Shown piece after piece: positions 1 through 8,348 of a stretch of 32,589 nt of DNA (position 1 is its first letter; every line of letters begins with the position of its first letter). The notes under the pieces are model-generated. The model had not been told where the DNA came from. It worked only from the letters and a program-made list of their open reading frames with translations, and ran no database searches. The stretch comes from JBJXHB01 sp046160725 (lineage in GTDB: Bacteria > Pseudomonadota > Gammaproteobacteria > Burkholderiales > Burkholderiaceae_C): contig JBJXHB010000542.1 in the NCBI GenBank assembly GCA_046160725.1, positions 1-32,589 on the forward strand, written 5' to 3'. A program made the position numbers and the translations under genes.

Positions 1-327
1 CGACACCAGGATGGTGGTCATGGGGTCGCCGCGCGGGTACATCGTCCAGGTCTCGCGCACCAGCTCGCCTTGGGCATGCAACTGCATCGATGCCAGCAGC
101 CGCTGCCGTGACGCCGCGGTGATGTCGCTGAAGTCGCGTGCCCGCAGCTCGTCGACCGAACCCGCCCGCCAGAACTGCAGGCCAGCCGCATTGGCCCAGT
201 GCATGCGCGGGTCGAGCGGCTCGAAAACCCATACCGGCACCTGCAGCCACTCGTAGTGGTGCAGGGCGCTCCAGTCCAGGGGCGCCAGCCGGGTCATGGC
301 CGAGGCTGTGGGCCCAGCGAGGATCAT
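1..327 (-). CDS. PAS-domain sensory protein, N-terminal part (runs off the window)
   Basis: The first 109 codons of a minus-strand gene are present and the rest lies outside the window. The fragment has the look of a PAS domain: a 'VWVFEPLDPRMHWANAAG' segment, then 'FWRAGSVDELRARDFSDIT' and a WTMYPRG strand. Such domains usually precede a histidine kinase, GGDEF or EAL output module, but none is visible here, so the output is unknown. The start at 327 is chosen because its ATG shares a 4-bp ATGA overlap with the stop of the DUF2189 gene, suggesting translational coupling; an in-frame ATG at 297 is the alternative. Confidence 0.7.
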   Translation of the reverse strand, partial: MILAGPTASAMTRLAPLDWSALHHYEWLQVPVWVFEPLDPRMHWANAAGLQFWRAGSVDELRARDFSDITAASRQRLLASMQLHAQGELVRETWTMYPRGDPMTTILVS

Positions 328-1124
328 GCCGCCGGCTCAGACTCGACCGCGGCCCGATAGGCATGCCAGCTGGCATGCCCCAGCACCGGCGCGGCCAGAA
401 GCAAACCGGCGAAGCCCGGCAGCATCGCGACGCCGGTGATGCCGGCGATCAGCGCGGCCCAGCCCAGCATCACGCCGGGCTGGTGCAGCACCAGCCGGAT
501 GCTGGTCAGCGCGGCCGTGATGGCATCCGTCTGGCGGTCCAGCAGCATCGGGATGGAGATGACGCTGATGGCGAAGATCAGCGTCGCGAAGACCGCGCCG
601 ACAACTGCCCAGGTGACGATGAAAGTGGCATTGGCCGGGTTCAGCAGCGCCAGCAGCGAGCCCTTGAAGTCCGGCATGCCGCGGAAGCTGAGCGCGAAGA
701 TGACCAGCGTGCTGCGGCTCCACAGCAGCTCCAGCACCAGCAGCACGAAGCCGAAGATCGCCAAGTGGCCGGTGTGGCGCCGCCAGGCCAGCAGCGAGTC
801 GCCCAGGCGCGGCGTCTCGCCCCGCTCCAGGCGGCGGCTGACCTGGTACAGCCCCAGGCACAGGAAGGGGCCGGTCAGCAGGAATCCCGCCGCCAGGGCC
901 AGGGTGTAGACCGGCGCATGCTCGAAGACTCTCAGGAGCGCCCAGCCCATGGCCATGAAGCAGCCGCCATAGAACAGGCCAATGCGCGGGCTGCGCCGAA
1001 AGTCCTGCCAGCCGGCACGAAGCCAGCGCATCGGGTCGCGCCAGGCCAGTGGTCGCAACGGAACCAGCGGGCTGGACGGTGGCAGCGTGGCTGCCGGCGC
1101 CGCGGCATTGGGCTCGGTCGACAT
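324..1124 (-). CDS. DUF2189 family integral membrane protein
   Basis: A 266-residue polytopic inner-membrane protein with about six hydrophobic segments. The order fits DUF2189 (COG5473): an N-terminal proline/alanine-rich tail, 'WLRAGWQDFRRSPRIGLFYG', two early membrane spans, then the 'GPFLCLGLYQVSRRLERGE' segment and further spans ending near 'APVLGHASWHAYRA'. The family has no established biochemical role. The frame is open further upstream, but the ATG at 1124 (MSTEPN) is preferred because the extension is arginine-rich and unlike the family. It lies 65 bp downstream of the GspE-like gene and overlaps the next PAS gene by ATGA, so the three may be co-transcribed. Confidence 0.85.
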   Translation of the reverse strand: MSTEPNAAAPAATLPPSSPLVPLRPLAWRDPMRWLRAGWQDFRRSPRIGLFYGGCFMAMGWALLRVFEHAPVYTLALAAGFLLTGPFLCLGLYQVSRRLERGETPRLGDSLLAWRRHTGHLAIFGFVLLVLELLWSRSTLVIFALSFRGMPDFKGSLLALLNPANATFIVTWAVVGAVFATLIFAISVISIPMLLDRQTDAITAALTSIRLVLHQPGVMLGWAALIAGITGVAMLPGFAGLLLAAPVLGHASWHAYRAAVESEPAA

Positions 1125-1189
1125 GCCGCGGTTGTACCGCAGGGGGCGGCCCGGTGTCCATTGACAGCGGCCCGGCCCCGAGGGCCTTC

Positions 1190-3715
1190 TCAGGCGTTGC
1201 TGGCCGAGCGCACTTCCTCGATCGTGGTCAGGCCGGCCAGCATCTTCTCGATGCCGTCCTGGCGCAGCGTGCGCATGCTGTCGGACATGGCGCATTTCTG
1301 CAGGTCGTCGGCGCGCGCGCCGGTCTGGATCAGGTGCCGCAGGTCGCGGTTGACCGTCATCAGCTCGTGCAGACCCACCCGGCCGGCAAAGCCGGAGTTG
1401 CCGCACTGGGGGCAGCCCGGTGCGTGGCGATGCATCAGGCGGCCCTGGACGCCGAAGCGCGCCACCCAGTCGGCCAGCACGTCGTCCGCCTGCGGCGCGG
1501 CGGCGCGGTCATGGAACGGGTGCAGCCAGTCGGCCAGCCACTCCTGCACCTGCTCCTCGGTCGCCGGTGTCTCGGTCTTGCAGTGCTTGCACAGACGCCG
1601 CGCCAGGCGCTGGGCCAGCACGGCGAGCAGCGAGTCGGCGAAGTTGAAAGGGTCCATGCCCATGTCCAGCAGCCGCGTCACCGTCTCCGGTGCGCTGTTG
1701 GTGTGCAGCGTGGACATCACCATGTGCCCGGTCAGCGAGGCCTCGATGGCCATCTGCGCCGTTTCCTTGTCGCGGATCTCGCCGATCATCACCACGTCCG
1801 GGTCGGCGCGCAGGAAGGCGCGCAGCGCTTTGGCGAAGGTGAAGTCGATCTTGGGGTTGACCTGGACCTGGCGCAGGCCGGCCTGGGTGATCTCCACCGG
1901 GTCCTCGGCGGTCCAGATCTTGCGGTCCGGCGTGTTGATGGCGCCGAGTGCGGCATGCAGCGTGGTGGTCTTGCCGCTGCCGGTGGGGCCGACGCACAGC
2001 ACCATGCCATAGGGCCGCGCGATCACCGCCTGCAGGCGCTTCAGGACGGTGGGCGCCAGGCCCATCTGGTCCAGCGGGATGGTCTTGGCCGACGCCAGCA
2101 GCCGCATCACCACGTCTTCGCAGTTGTGGGTCGTCGGTATGGTGGCCACCCGCAGCTCGAGCTTGTTGCCGGTGACGAACTTGCTGAAGCTGATCTTGCC
2201 GTCCTGGGGCTTGCGGCGCTCGGAGATGTCCAGGTCGCACATGATCTTGATGCGCGCCACCATGGCCTGGCGATGGCTGGGTGGCAGTTCCATGTAGGGC
2301 CGCAGCACGCCGTCCTTGCGGAAGCGGATGCGCACCTTCTCGCGCCCCGGCTGGCATTCGATGTGGATGTCGCTGACGCCCTGGGCCTGCGCCTCCTGGA
2401 TCATCGAGTTGATCAGGCGCACCAGCTGGTTGTCGCTCTGCTCGATGGCGCTGTCTTCGCCGCTGCCGTCGGCGCCGGCCTGCTGCTCCAGCCCGGCCAG
2501 CAGCTTGTTGGCCGACTCGCCCTCGAAGTCCGGCGGCATCAGCACACCCAGCTCGCCCGAGCCCTGCCAGGTCTCGTGGCCATGCTTCTGGTAGGCCTTG
2601 TCGACGGCATGGGCCAGCGTGCCGGCCCGGGCCAGCACCGGCACCACCTTGCATTGCGCGGTGAACTCCAGCTCGTCGATGGCTGAGCGCGACGACGGGT
2701 CCTCCAGCGCCACCACCACGCGGCTGCGCCGCATCATCAGTGGCAGCGCCGGCAGGCGCCGCGCCACCGCCAGCGGCACCCGGGCGATGGCCTCGGCTTC
2801 GGTCTGGAAGGCCAGGACGTCGACGATCGGATAGCCCATCTTGCGTGCCAGCGCCGTCTGCAGGTCTTCACGCGTGATATCGCCGCGGCGCACCAGCAGC
2901 TCGCCCAAGGGCACGCTGCGGTCCGACTGCTGTTGCGCCAGCGCGGCGGCCAGCTGATCGTTTGCGACGAAGCCCAGCGCCAGCAAGGCCTCGCCGATGC
3001 GGATCATCGGCAGGCGGGCCTGCTGGTCGATGGCCAGCGTGAGCTGCTCGGGCGTGACGATCTGCTGGTCGATCAGGATCTGGCCCAGCTTGCGGCTGCG
3101 CAACGCCTGCTGCTCGGCCATCGCGGCATCGACCTGGGCCTCGGTGGCGGCCTTCTGCGCCACCAGCACCTGGCCGATGCGCGGACCGATGTCGACCTGG
3201 GTGGCGGCGCCGTGGGGCACGAAGCTGCGGTACACGCGACCGTCGTCGCCTGAAACCGGAAAGAGGAACCAGCCGGCCTGGTGCTCGACCGCGCCGATGG
3301 TGGCCCAGTCGCTGCTGCTGCCGTCGGCCCAGGTCAGTTTGCAGTGCTGTGGCGGCGGGGCCTGCAGCAGCGGGTCGGCCGGGTCCGTTGGTGCCACGGG
3401 CGCCATCGGCGTGGTCAGGGTCAGGCGGCGGAACTGATTGAAGCGCAGCGTCAGGGTGCCCCGCGCAGGCGGCACCACCAGATGAATGGCGCCACCGGCC
3501 ATGTCGAGCATGCTGAGACGGCCGTGGTGCACTTTGCCGTTGGCGCCCTCGATCTCACATGGCTCGGCCAGCAGCGGCGGGGCAGCCGTTGGGTAGGCCG
3601 CGAACGGCGGCGATGGCCAGGCGAAGGCCGTATCCGATACAACAGCGGCGCCGGGCGCCTGGGACGAGACGTCCAGCGGGATCAGGCTCAACGAGGGTTG
3701 GGACAGGTCGGACAT
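1190..3715 (-). CDS. GspE/PulE-family secretion or pilus ATPase with four N-terminal MshEN-like repeats
   Basis: An 841-residue hexameric-type ATPase, longer than a typical GspE or PilB (about 500-570). The C-terminal motor is intact: Asp box around DISERRKPQDGK (496-507), Walker A GPTGSGKTT (576-584), Walker B region ADPDVVMIGE (637-646), His box STLHTNS (668-674) and the zinc pairs CKHC (709-712) and CPQC (768-771). Ahead of it, residues 179-292 hold four copies of the MshEN pattern (R/K/P-[LI]-G-x2-[LA]-[LV]...L-x2-[AL]) starting at exactly 30-residue steps: 179, 209, 239, 269. MshEN pairs bind c-di-GMP in other proteins. Residues 1-170 are unlike known GspE. No pilin, GspF or GspD gene is nearby, so the machine it powers is unknown. 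Confidence 0.92.
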   Translation of the reverse strand: MSDLSQPSLSLIPLDVSSQAPGAAVVSDTAFAWPSPPFAAYPTAAPPLLAEPCEIEGANGKVHHGRLSMLDMAGGAIHLVVPPARGTLTLRFNQFRRLTLTTPMAPVAPTDPADPLLQAPPPQHCKLTWADGSSSDWATIGAVEHQAGWFLFPVSGDDGRVYRSFVPHGAATQVDIGPRIGQVLVAQKAATEAQVDAAMAEQQALRSRKLGQILIDQQIVTPEQLTLAIDQQARLPMIRIGEALLALGFVANDQLAAALAQQQSDRSVPLGELLVRRGDITREDLQTALARKMGYPIVDVLAFQTEAEAIARVPLAVARRLPALPLMMRRSRVVVALEDPSSRSAIDELEFTAQCKVVPVLARAGTLAHAVDKAYQKHGHETWQGSGELGVLMPPDFEGESANKLLAGLEQQAGADGSGEDSAIEQSDNQLVRLINSMIQEAQAQGVSDIHIECQPGREKVRIRFRKDGVLRPYMELPPSHRQAMVARIKIMCDLDISERRKPQDGKISFSKFVTGNKLELRVATIPTTHNCEDVVMRLLASAKTIPLDQMGLAPTVLKRLQAVIARPYGMVLCVGPTGSGKTTTLHAALGAINTPDRKIWTAEDPVEITQAGLRQVQVNPKIDFTFAKALRAFLRADPDVVMIGEIRDKETAQMAIEASLTGHMVMSTLHTNSAPETVTRLLDMGMDPFNFADSLLAVLAQRLARRLCKHCKTETPATEEQVQEWLADWLHPFHDRAAAPQADDVLADWVARFGVQGRLMHRHAPGCPQCGNSGFAGRVGLHELMTVNRDLRHLIQTGARADDLQKCAMSDSMRTLRQDGIEKMLAGLTTIEEVRSASNA

Positions 3716-3812
3716 GCGCAGCGCTCCACGGCCCGGTACATGCGCGGTGATGCGGCCAGCCGCGCGTGGAACGGGCCCGCGTCGATACTAGGCGGGGCCT
3801 GTCGCGGCCCAG

Positions 3813-3852
3813 CGGTCGAAAAGCCCGACCGTCGCGGCCCAAATCCGGGCCG
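3813..3852 (-). terminator. Two adjacent stem-loops, possible terminator of the secreted-protein gene
   Basis: Two perfect 6-bp stems lie side by side: CGGTCG/CGACCG (3813-3818 with 3826-3831, 7-nt loop) and CGGCCC/GGGCCG (3835-3840 with 3847-3852, 6-nt loop). They sit in the 197-bp gap downstream of the secreted repeat gene and upstream of the GspE-like gene. There is no following U-run, so a classical intrinsic terminator is not assured. The word GTCGCGGCCCA is also directly repeated 30 bp apart (3801 and 3831). I see no other gene in this gap. Confidence 0.35.
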
Positions 3853-3912
3853 AGCGGCGCGCCTCAGCTGGGGCCCTGTGGTGCTCGGGCTTTCTGCCGC
3901 CGCAGGGCGCCT

Positions 3913-4554
3913 TCAGCAGCCGACGTAGTACGAATAGCTGGTGTCGTGGTCGCTGGCGCGCAGCCGCCCGCTGACCGCGGCACAGCCCTTGCCGACGTAG
4001 GTGCTCTTGCCGCGGGCCAGGTCGGTGCGGTGATAGAACGGCTTGCCCTCGGCCTGGGCGCGCTGCTGCACCAGCCACCAGATGTTGAACAGCCAGGCGC
4101 CGTTTTCGGCGCCCACATTGCCCTGGGCGTCCCACCAGTAGCGGCCGCGCTGGACCGCCACCACCGGCAGCAGTCGCTGGACATCGACCGGATGCAGCTC
4201 GCGGCCGTTGACGAAGACGCCGGTCAGCTGGCCCTGGCCGCCGCCCGAGGCTGCGGCCGGCAGGGCCGGGCCCAGCGGTAGGCCAGGCGGCAGGAAGACC
4301 ACCAGCGGCCCGCCCCAGGCCCCGGCCGCGCCGGTGCGGGCGTCGTACCAGTAGTCGCCGGGGGCGACCGGCCCGATGACTGTCTCCAGCTGGCGCAGTG
4401 TGCGGGTGCCGGCATCGTCGAGTGCGGCGCCGTTGATGCGGACCGCGGTGGCCGGTGCCGGGGATGTGGCGGGCGCGGCCTGCGCCGTCACCGCGGCTGG
4501 CAGGAGGGCCGCCGCGGCCATGAGGATGCGGCGGATCAGGGTGCTGGGGGACAT
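3913..4554 (-). CDS. Secreted protein with two internal repeats, function unknown
   Basis: 213 residues. The first ~27 form a signal peptide (basic start, AAAALLPAAV core, AQA cleavage site), so export is likely. The mature part holds two diverged copies of one unit, about residues 38-83 and 113-154: [VI]NG...L...L, then a GxYW[YW]Da..G..GA segment (GDYWYDARTGAAGAWGG and GRYWWDAQGNVGAENGAW). The C-terminus carries two cysteines (C191 and terminal C213) that could form a disulfide, and several tyrosines. I do not recognise the family. An AAGGAG ribosome site six bases before the ATG at 4554 supports the start. The TRAP genes upstream on the same strand end 87 bp away, so it may be a separate unit. 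Confidence 0.75.
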   Translation of the reverse strand: MSPSTLIRRILMAAAALLPAAVTAQAAPATSPAPATAVRINGAALDDAGTRTLRQLETVIGPVAPGDYWYDARTGAAGAWGGPLVVFLPPGLPLGPALPAAASGGGQGQLTGVFVNGRELHPVDVQRLLPVVAVQRGRYWWDAQGNVGAENGAWLFNIWWLVQQRAQAEGKPFYHRTDLARGKSTYVGKGCAAVSGRLRASDHDTSYSYYVGC

Positions 4555-4641
4555 TGCGGGCTCCTTGGATGATGATGGAGCCCAAGCGTAGGCGGCGGGG
4601 CGTTCCGCGGCCGTTCCGCAGGGGAAGGCAGGCGACCTTGC

Positions 4642-5940
4642 CTAACGCATCTGCTGTGGCAGCCAGGTCACGATGCCGGGAAAGACATAGATCAAGGCCA
4701 CGGCCACCACCATCAGCCAGAAGAAGGGCAGCGTGACCCGGGCGATCCAGCCGATGTCCCGGCCGGTCATGCCCTGCAGCACGAACAGGTTGAAGCCCAC
4801 CGGCGGCGTGATCTGGGCCATCTCCACCACCAGCACGATGAAGATGCCGAACCACAGCGGATCAATGCCGGCCTTGACCACCGTGGGCAGCAGAACGCCC
4901 ATGGTCAACACCACCATGCTGATGCCGTCCAGGAAGCAGCCCAGCAGGATGTAGAACAGCATCAGCGCCAGCAACAGCTGCCACTGGCTGAGCCCGAGCG
5001 TTGCGATCCACTCCGCCAGGTGCCGCGGCAGGCCGATGTAGCCCATGCTCAGGGTCAGGAAGGCCGCGCCGGAGAGGATCAGCGCGATCATGCAGTACAG
5101 GCGCGTGCCGCCCAGCAGCGAGTCGCGGAAGGTGGCCCAGGTCAGCGAGCCCTGGGCAGCCGACAGGACCAGGGCGCCGACCACGCCCAGCCCGGCGGCC
5201 TCGGTGGCCGTGGCGACGCCGCTGTAGATGCTGCCCAGGACGGCGACGATCAGAAGAATCACCGGGATCAGGTGGCGCGACTCGCGCAACTTGGCGCCCA
5301 GCGACATGCGGGCGTCGCGCGGCGGCACCAGGGCCGGGTTGCGCAAGGCCCAGACCACCAGCCAGCCGGAGAACAGCAGGGCCAGCAGCAGGCCCGGCAG
5401 CACGCCGGCGATGAACAGCTGGGCGATCGACACCTCGGCGGAGACGCCGTAGACGATCATGATGATGGACGGCGGTATCAGCAGGCCGAGCGTGCCGGCA
5501 CCGGCCAGCGAGCCGATGCTGATGTCGTCCGGGTAGCCACGGGCCTTCAGCTCCGGCAGGCTCATCTTGCCGATGGTCGCGCAGGTGGCCGCGCTGGACC
5601 CCGACACCGCCGCGAAGATGGTGCAACCGACCACGTTGACATGCAGCAGCCGCCCCGGCAGGGCCTGCATCCAGGGCGCCAGGCCGCGGAACATGTCCTG
5701 GCTGAGCCGGGTGCGGAACAGGATCTCGCCCATCCAGACGAACAAGGGCAGTGCCGTCAGGGTCCAGCTCGACGCGCTGCCCCAGATGGTGACGGCCATG
5801 GCGTCGCCCGCCGGGCGGGAGCTGAACAGTTGCATGCCGATCCAGGCCACGCCGGACAGCGTCAGCCCGATCCAGACCCCGCTGCCCAGGATCAGGAACA
5901 GCGTGACGACCAGCAGGGCCGTGATCGCGACGTCGTTCAT
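4642..5940 (-). CDS. dctM: TRAP transporter large permease subunit (DctM)
   Basis: A 432-residue, roughly 12-span inner-membrane protein that forms the sodium-coupled translocation unit of a TRAP carrier. The family signature runs through the sequence: AAVSGSSAATCATIG near residue 120, GAGTLGLLIPPSIIMIVYG near 155-175, GCFLDGISMVVLT and the late EMAQITPPVGFNLFV. The ATG at 5940 is favoured because it overlaps the DctQ stop by ATGA (5937-5940); the open frame extends further upstream but only across dctQ. It is third in the order dctP-dctQ-dctM. Substrate cannot be told from this subunit. Confidence 0.94.
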   Translation of the reverse strand: MNDVAITALLVVTLFLILGSGVWIGLTLSGVAWIGMQLFSSRPAGDAMAVTIWGSASSWTLTALPLFVWMGEILFRTRLSQDMFRGLAPWMQALPGRLLHVNVVGCTIFAAVSGSSAATCATIGKMSLPELKARGYPDDISIGSLAGAGTLGLLIPPSIIMIVYGVSAEVSIAQLFIAGVLPGLLLALLFSGWLVVWALRNPALVPPRDARMSLGAKLRESRHLIPVILLIVAVLGSIYSGVATATEAAGLGVVGALVLSAAQGSLTWATFRDSLLGGTRLYCMIALILSGAAFLTLSMGYIGLPRHLAEWIATLGLSQWQLLLALMLFYILLGCFLDGISMVVLTMGVLLPTVVKAGIDPLWFGIFIVLVVEMAQITPPVGFNLFVLQGMTGRDIGWIARVTLPFFWLMVVAVALIYVFPGIVTWLPQQMR

Positions 5941-6446
5941 TCGTTGTGGGCCGCTTCGCCGGTGGCGGCTTGCACGCGGCGGCCCTGCCACTCCAGGACC
6001 AGCTCGTCCAGCAGCGCGACCAGCAGGATCGATGCGCCCAGCGCCATGCCGAGCTGTGGTATCCACAGCGGCGTGGCGTCGTTGCCGGTGGAGATGTCGT
6101 TGAACTGCCGCGACTGCCAGACCAGGCGTGCGCTGTAGTAGGCAAAGAGTCCGGCCAGAAACGCGCCTGCGGCGAGCGCCCACAGCTCCAGCCCGCGCCG
6201 GGCTGGGCCCTGCAGCCGGCCCAGCAACAGCGTCACGCGGATGTGCTCGCCGCGCTTGAGCGTATGGGCCAGCGCCAGGAAGCCGCTGGCCGCCATCATG
6301 TAGCCGGCATAGGCGTCGGTGCCGGGGACGTGGAAGTGGAGCTGACGCCCTAGGATCGACAGCAGCACCATCACCAGCAGGCCGACCATGAAGACGGCCG
6401 CCAGGGCGGCGGCCGCGTCATACAGCGTGTCGAGTGCGCGGCGCAT
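5937..6446 (-). CDS. dctQ: TRAP transporter small permease subunit (DctQ)
   Basis: A 169-residue membrane protein with four hydrophobic segments (about 8-32, 44-62, 86-107, 132-150) and the family pattern LLVMVLLSILGRQ followed by RGEHIRVTLL. It pairs with DctM in the membrane complex. The ATG at 6446 lies 42 bp after the dctP stop, and its TGA overlaps the dctM start, so expression of the two permease subunits is probably coupled. Confidence 0.92.
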   Translation of the reverse strand: MRRALDTLYDAAAALAAVFMVGLLVMVLLSILGRQLHFHVPGTDAYAGYMMAASGFLALAHTLKRGEHIRVTLLLGRLQGPARRGLELWALAAGAFLAGLFAYYSARLVWQSRQFNDISTGNDATPLWIPQLGMALGASILLVALLDELVLEWQGRRVQAATGEAAHNE

Positions 6447-6488
6447 GCGGTGCGTTGACGCGGCCGGGCCGTGGCGCTGAGCCGCCGG

Positions 6489-7472
6489 TCAGCGGCTGAA
6501 GCCGTCGACCAGCGCCTTGCCCTCAGGGCCGGCCTTGTCGAGCCATTCCTTGAGCATGGTGTCGCCGACCTTCTTCATGTCGGCCTTCAGCGCCGCCGAC
6601 GGCGGAAGGATCTGCATGCCGCCCGCCTTGAGCTTGTCGAGCGAGTCGCCGTTGGCCTTCTTGCTGGCGGCCCAGCCACGCGTCTCGGCATCGGCGCCGG
6701 CCTTCATCACCGCAGCCTGCGTGGCGGCGTCGAGCGCACTGAACGCGGCCCGGTTGACCAGCACGGCGTTCTTGGGAAGCCAGGCCTGGGTGTCGTACCA
6801 GTACTTCACATGCTCGTAGAGCTTGGAATCGGCGCCGGTGGAGCCGCTGGACATCATGCTCTCGGCCACGCCTGTGGCGAAGGCCTGGCTGACCTCGGCC
6901 GCCTGCACCGTGACCGGTTGGGCGCCCACCAGCTCGGCAATGCGGGCGGTGGCCGGGCTGTAGGCACGCCACTTGATGCCCTTGAGGTCGGCGGCGCTGT
7001 TCAGCGGCCGCTTGGAGTACACGCCCTGCGGCGGCCAGGGCACGGCATACAGCACCATCATGCCCTGCTCGCCGAGCTTCTTCTCCAGCAGCGGCTTCTG
7101 GATCTTCCACAGCTTGGCCGCCTCGTCGTAGCTGTCGGCCAGGAAGGGCAGGCCATCGGCGCCGAAGATCTGCCACTCGTTCTGGAAGTTGACCAGCAGC
7201 ACCTCGCCGATCTGGGCCTGGCCGCCCTGCACGGCGCGCTTGATCTCCGGTGCCTTGAACAGCGACGCATTCGGGTGGACGGTGATCTTCAGCTTGCCGC
7301 CCGAGGCCTTGTCCACATCGTTGGCAAACTCCACCAGGTTGACGGTGTGGAAGTTGCCCGGCGGGTAGGCCGCCGGCAGGTCCCACTTGGTCTGGGCCAC
7401 GGCGGCGCCGCTGCCGACGGCGACCATCGCCAGTGCAGCCAGGGTCTTGCGAAGCAGGAAGACGGGGTTCAT
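6489..7472 (-). CDS. dctP: TRAP transporter solute-binding protein (DctP)
   Basis: A 327-residue periplasmic receptor with a signal peptide cleaved near AVAQ-T27. The mature protein shows the DctP pattern: WDLPAAYPPGNFHT start, 'HPNASLFKAPEIKRAVQGGQAQIGE' and the ligand-pocket segment KGIKWRAYSPATARIAE with its arginine, expected to bind the substrate carboxylate. GGAG five bases before the ATG at 7472 supports this start over the longer open frame. It heads a dctPQM unit and is divergent from racemase and pcp genes 161 bp away. A DctP subfamily from Bordetella is known to bind pyroglutamate, so that ligand is plausible here, but this is an inference from neighbours. Confidence 0.93.
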   Translation of the reverse strand: MNPVFLLRKTLAALAMVAVGSGAAVAQTKWDLPAAYPPGNFHTVNLVEFANDVDKASGGKLKITVHPNASLFKAPEIKRAVQGGQAQIGEVLLVNFQNEWQIFGADGLPFLADSYDEAAKLWKIQKPLLEKKLGEQGMMVLYAVPWPPQGVYSKRPLNSAADLKGIKWRAYSPATARIAELVGAQPVTVQAAEVSQAFATGVAESMMSSGSTGADSKLYEHVKYWYDTQAWLPKNAVLVNRAAFSALDAATQAAVMKAGADAETRGWAASKKANGDSLDKLKAGGMQILPPSAALKADMKKVGDTMLKEWLDKAGPEGKALVDGFSR

Positions 7473-7633
7473 GAACGCTCCATTGGTCAGGATGACCGCT
7501 CGCGCGGCGGCGACGTCAAGCATAGGCGGCCATGCCGGCATCGGCCCACGGGGGTTCCCCGGACGCGCCGGCTTCGCGCGGGCTGGTCGAGCGCCGCAGG
7601 ACGGGTCTGCCGAGGCGGACTGCGGCTGACGAC
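7473..7633. promoter_or_regulatory. Divergent intergenic region between dctP and the racemase/pcp genes
   Basis: This 161-bp gap separates two diverging units and must carry both promoters. It contains a perfect short inverted repeat GGTCA-GGA-TGACC at 7485-7497, just upstream of the dctP ribosome site, which could be an operator. No clear -35/-10 pair stands out. Confidence 0.4.
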
Positions 7634-8299
7634 ATGGGCGCCGCACCGTTCCTGGGCGTGCTGATGCTGCAGACCCGCTTTCCGCGCCGGCCGGGTGACA
7701 TCGGTCATGCCGGCAGCTTCGCCATGCCGGTGCGCCACCTGGTCGTGCCGGGCGCGTCGCCGCAACGGGTGGTGCGGGATGCCGATGCGGCGCTGCTGCG
7801 GCCCTTCATCGAGGCCGGGCTTGCGCTGGCTGAGGCGGGTGCAGCCGCCCTGACGACCAGTTGCGGCTTCCTGGCCCGCTGGCAGCCGCAGCTGCAGGCG
7901 GCGCTGCCGGTGCCGCTGTGGAGCTCCAGCCTGTTGGCCGTGCCGGGCCTGGCGGCGCAGCGGCCGGGCGTCGTCACCGTGGATGCGGCGGCCTTCGATG
8001 CCGTACTGCGGCGCGGCGCCGGCCTGGCGGCGGACACGCCGGTGCAGGGCCTGGACCCGGACAGCGCGCTGGTGGCGACGCTGCTGCAGGACCGGCCGGA
8101 GCTGGACGCCCACGCCGCCGAACGCACCACGGTGGACGCCGCGCTGGCGCTGCTGCGGCGGCATCCGGAGATCGGAGCCATCGTGCTGGAGTGCACCAAC
8201 CTGCCGCCCTATGCGGATGCGGTGCGCCGTGCCACCGGCCGGCCCGTGCACCACCTGCTCAGCCTGGTGCATGCGCGCTGGGCCATGAGGGCATCATGA
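7634..8299 (+). CDS. Aspartate/glutamate racemase-family protein
   Basis: A 221-residue cytoplasmic protein of the Asp/Glu racemase superfamily, which inverts or otherwise works on alpha-carbon centres using two cysteines. Both are present: C77 in TTSCGFL and C187 in LECTNLPPY. The N-terminal 'LGVLMLQTRFPRRPGDIGH' fits the branch that includes maleate isomerase-like and hydantoin racemase-like proteins, so the exact substrate is open. The start at 7634 (MGAAPFLG) is chosen because the upstream extension is arginine-rich and non-homologous. It is followed 49 bp later by pcp. Together they suggest handling of glutamate or pyroglutamate, but that link is inferred. Confidence 0.8.
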   Translation: MGAAPFLGVLMLQTRFPRRPGDIGHAGSFAMPVRHLVVPGASPQRVVRDADAALLRPFIEAGLALAEAGAAALTTSCGFLARWQPQLQAALPVPLWSSSLLAVPGLAAQRPGVVTVDAAAFDAVLRRGAGLAADTPVQGLDPDSALVATLLQDRPELDAHAAERTTVDAALALLRRHPEIGAIVLECTNLPPYADAVRRATGRPVHHLLSLVHARWAMRAS

Positions 8300-8348
8300 G
8301 TGCCAACAGGGCCGCGCTGCGCCCCGCCCACCGCTAACCGAACCCACC

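Noticed and set aside
138..2686. Long plus-strand open frames (138-2012 and 1049-2686) opposite DUF2189 and the GspE-like gene
   Set aside because: They encode Arg/Gln/His-rich low-complexity sequence with no motif and lie antisense to well-supported genes; high GC makes such shadow frames common.
7551..7572. GGGG-TT-CCCC hairpin in the dctP/racemase gap
   Set aside because: A short GC stem expected by chance at this composition; no other regulatory hint.
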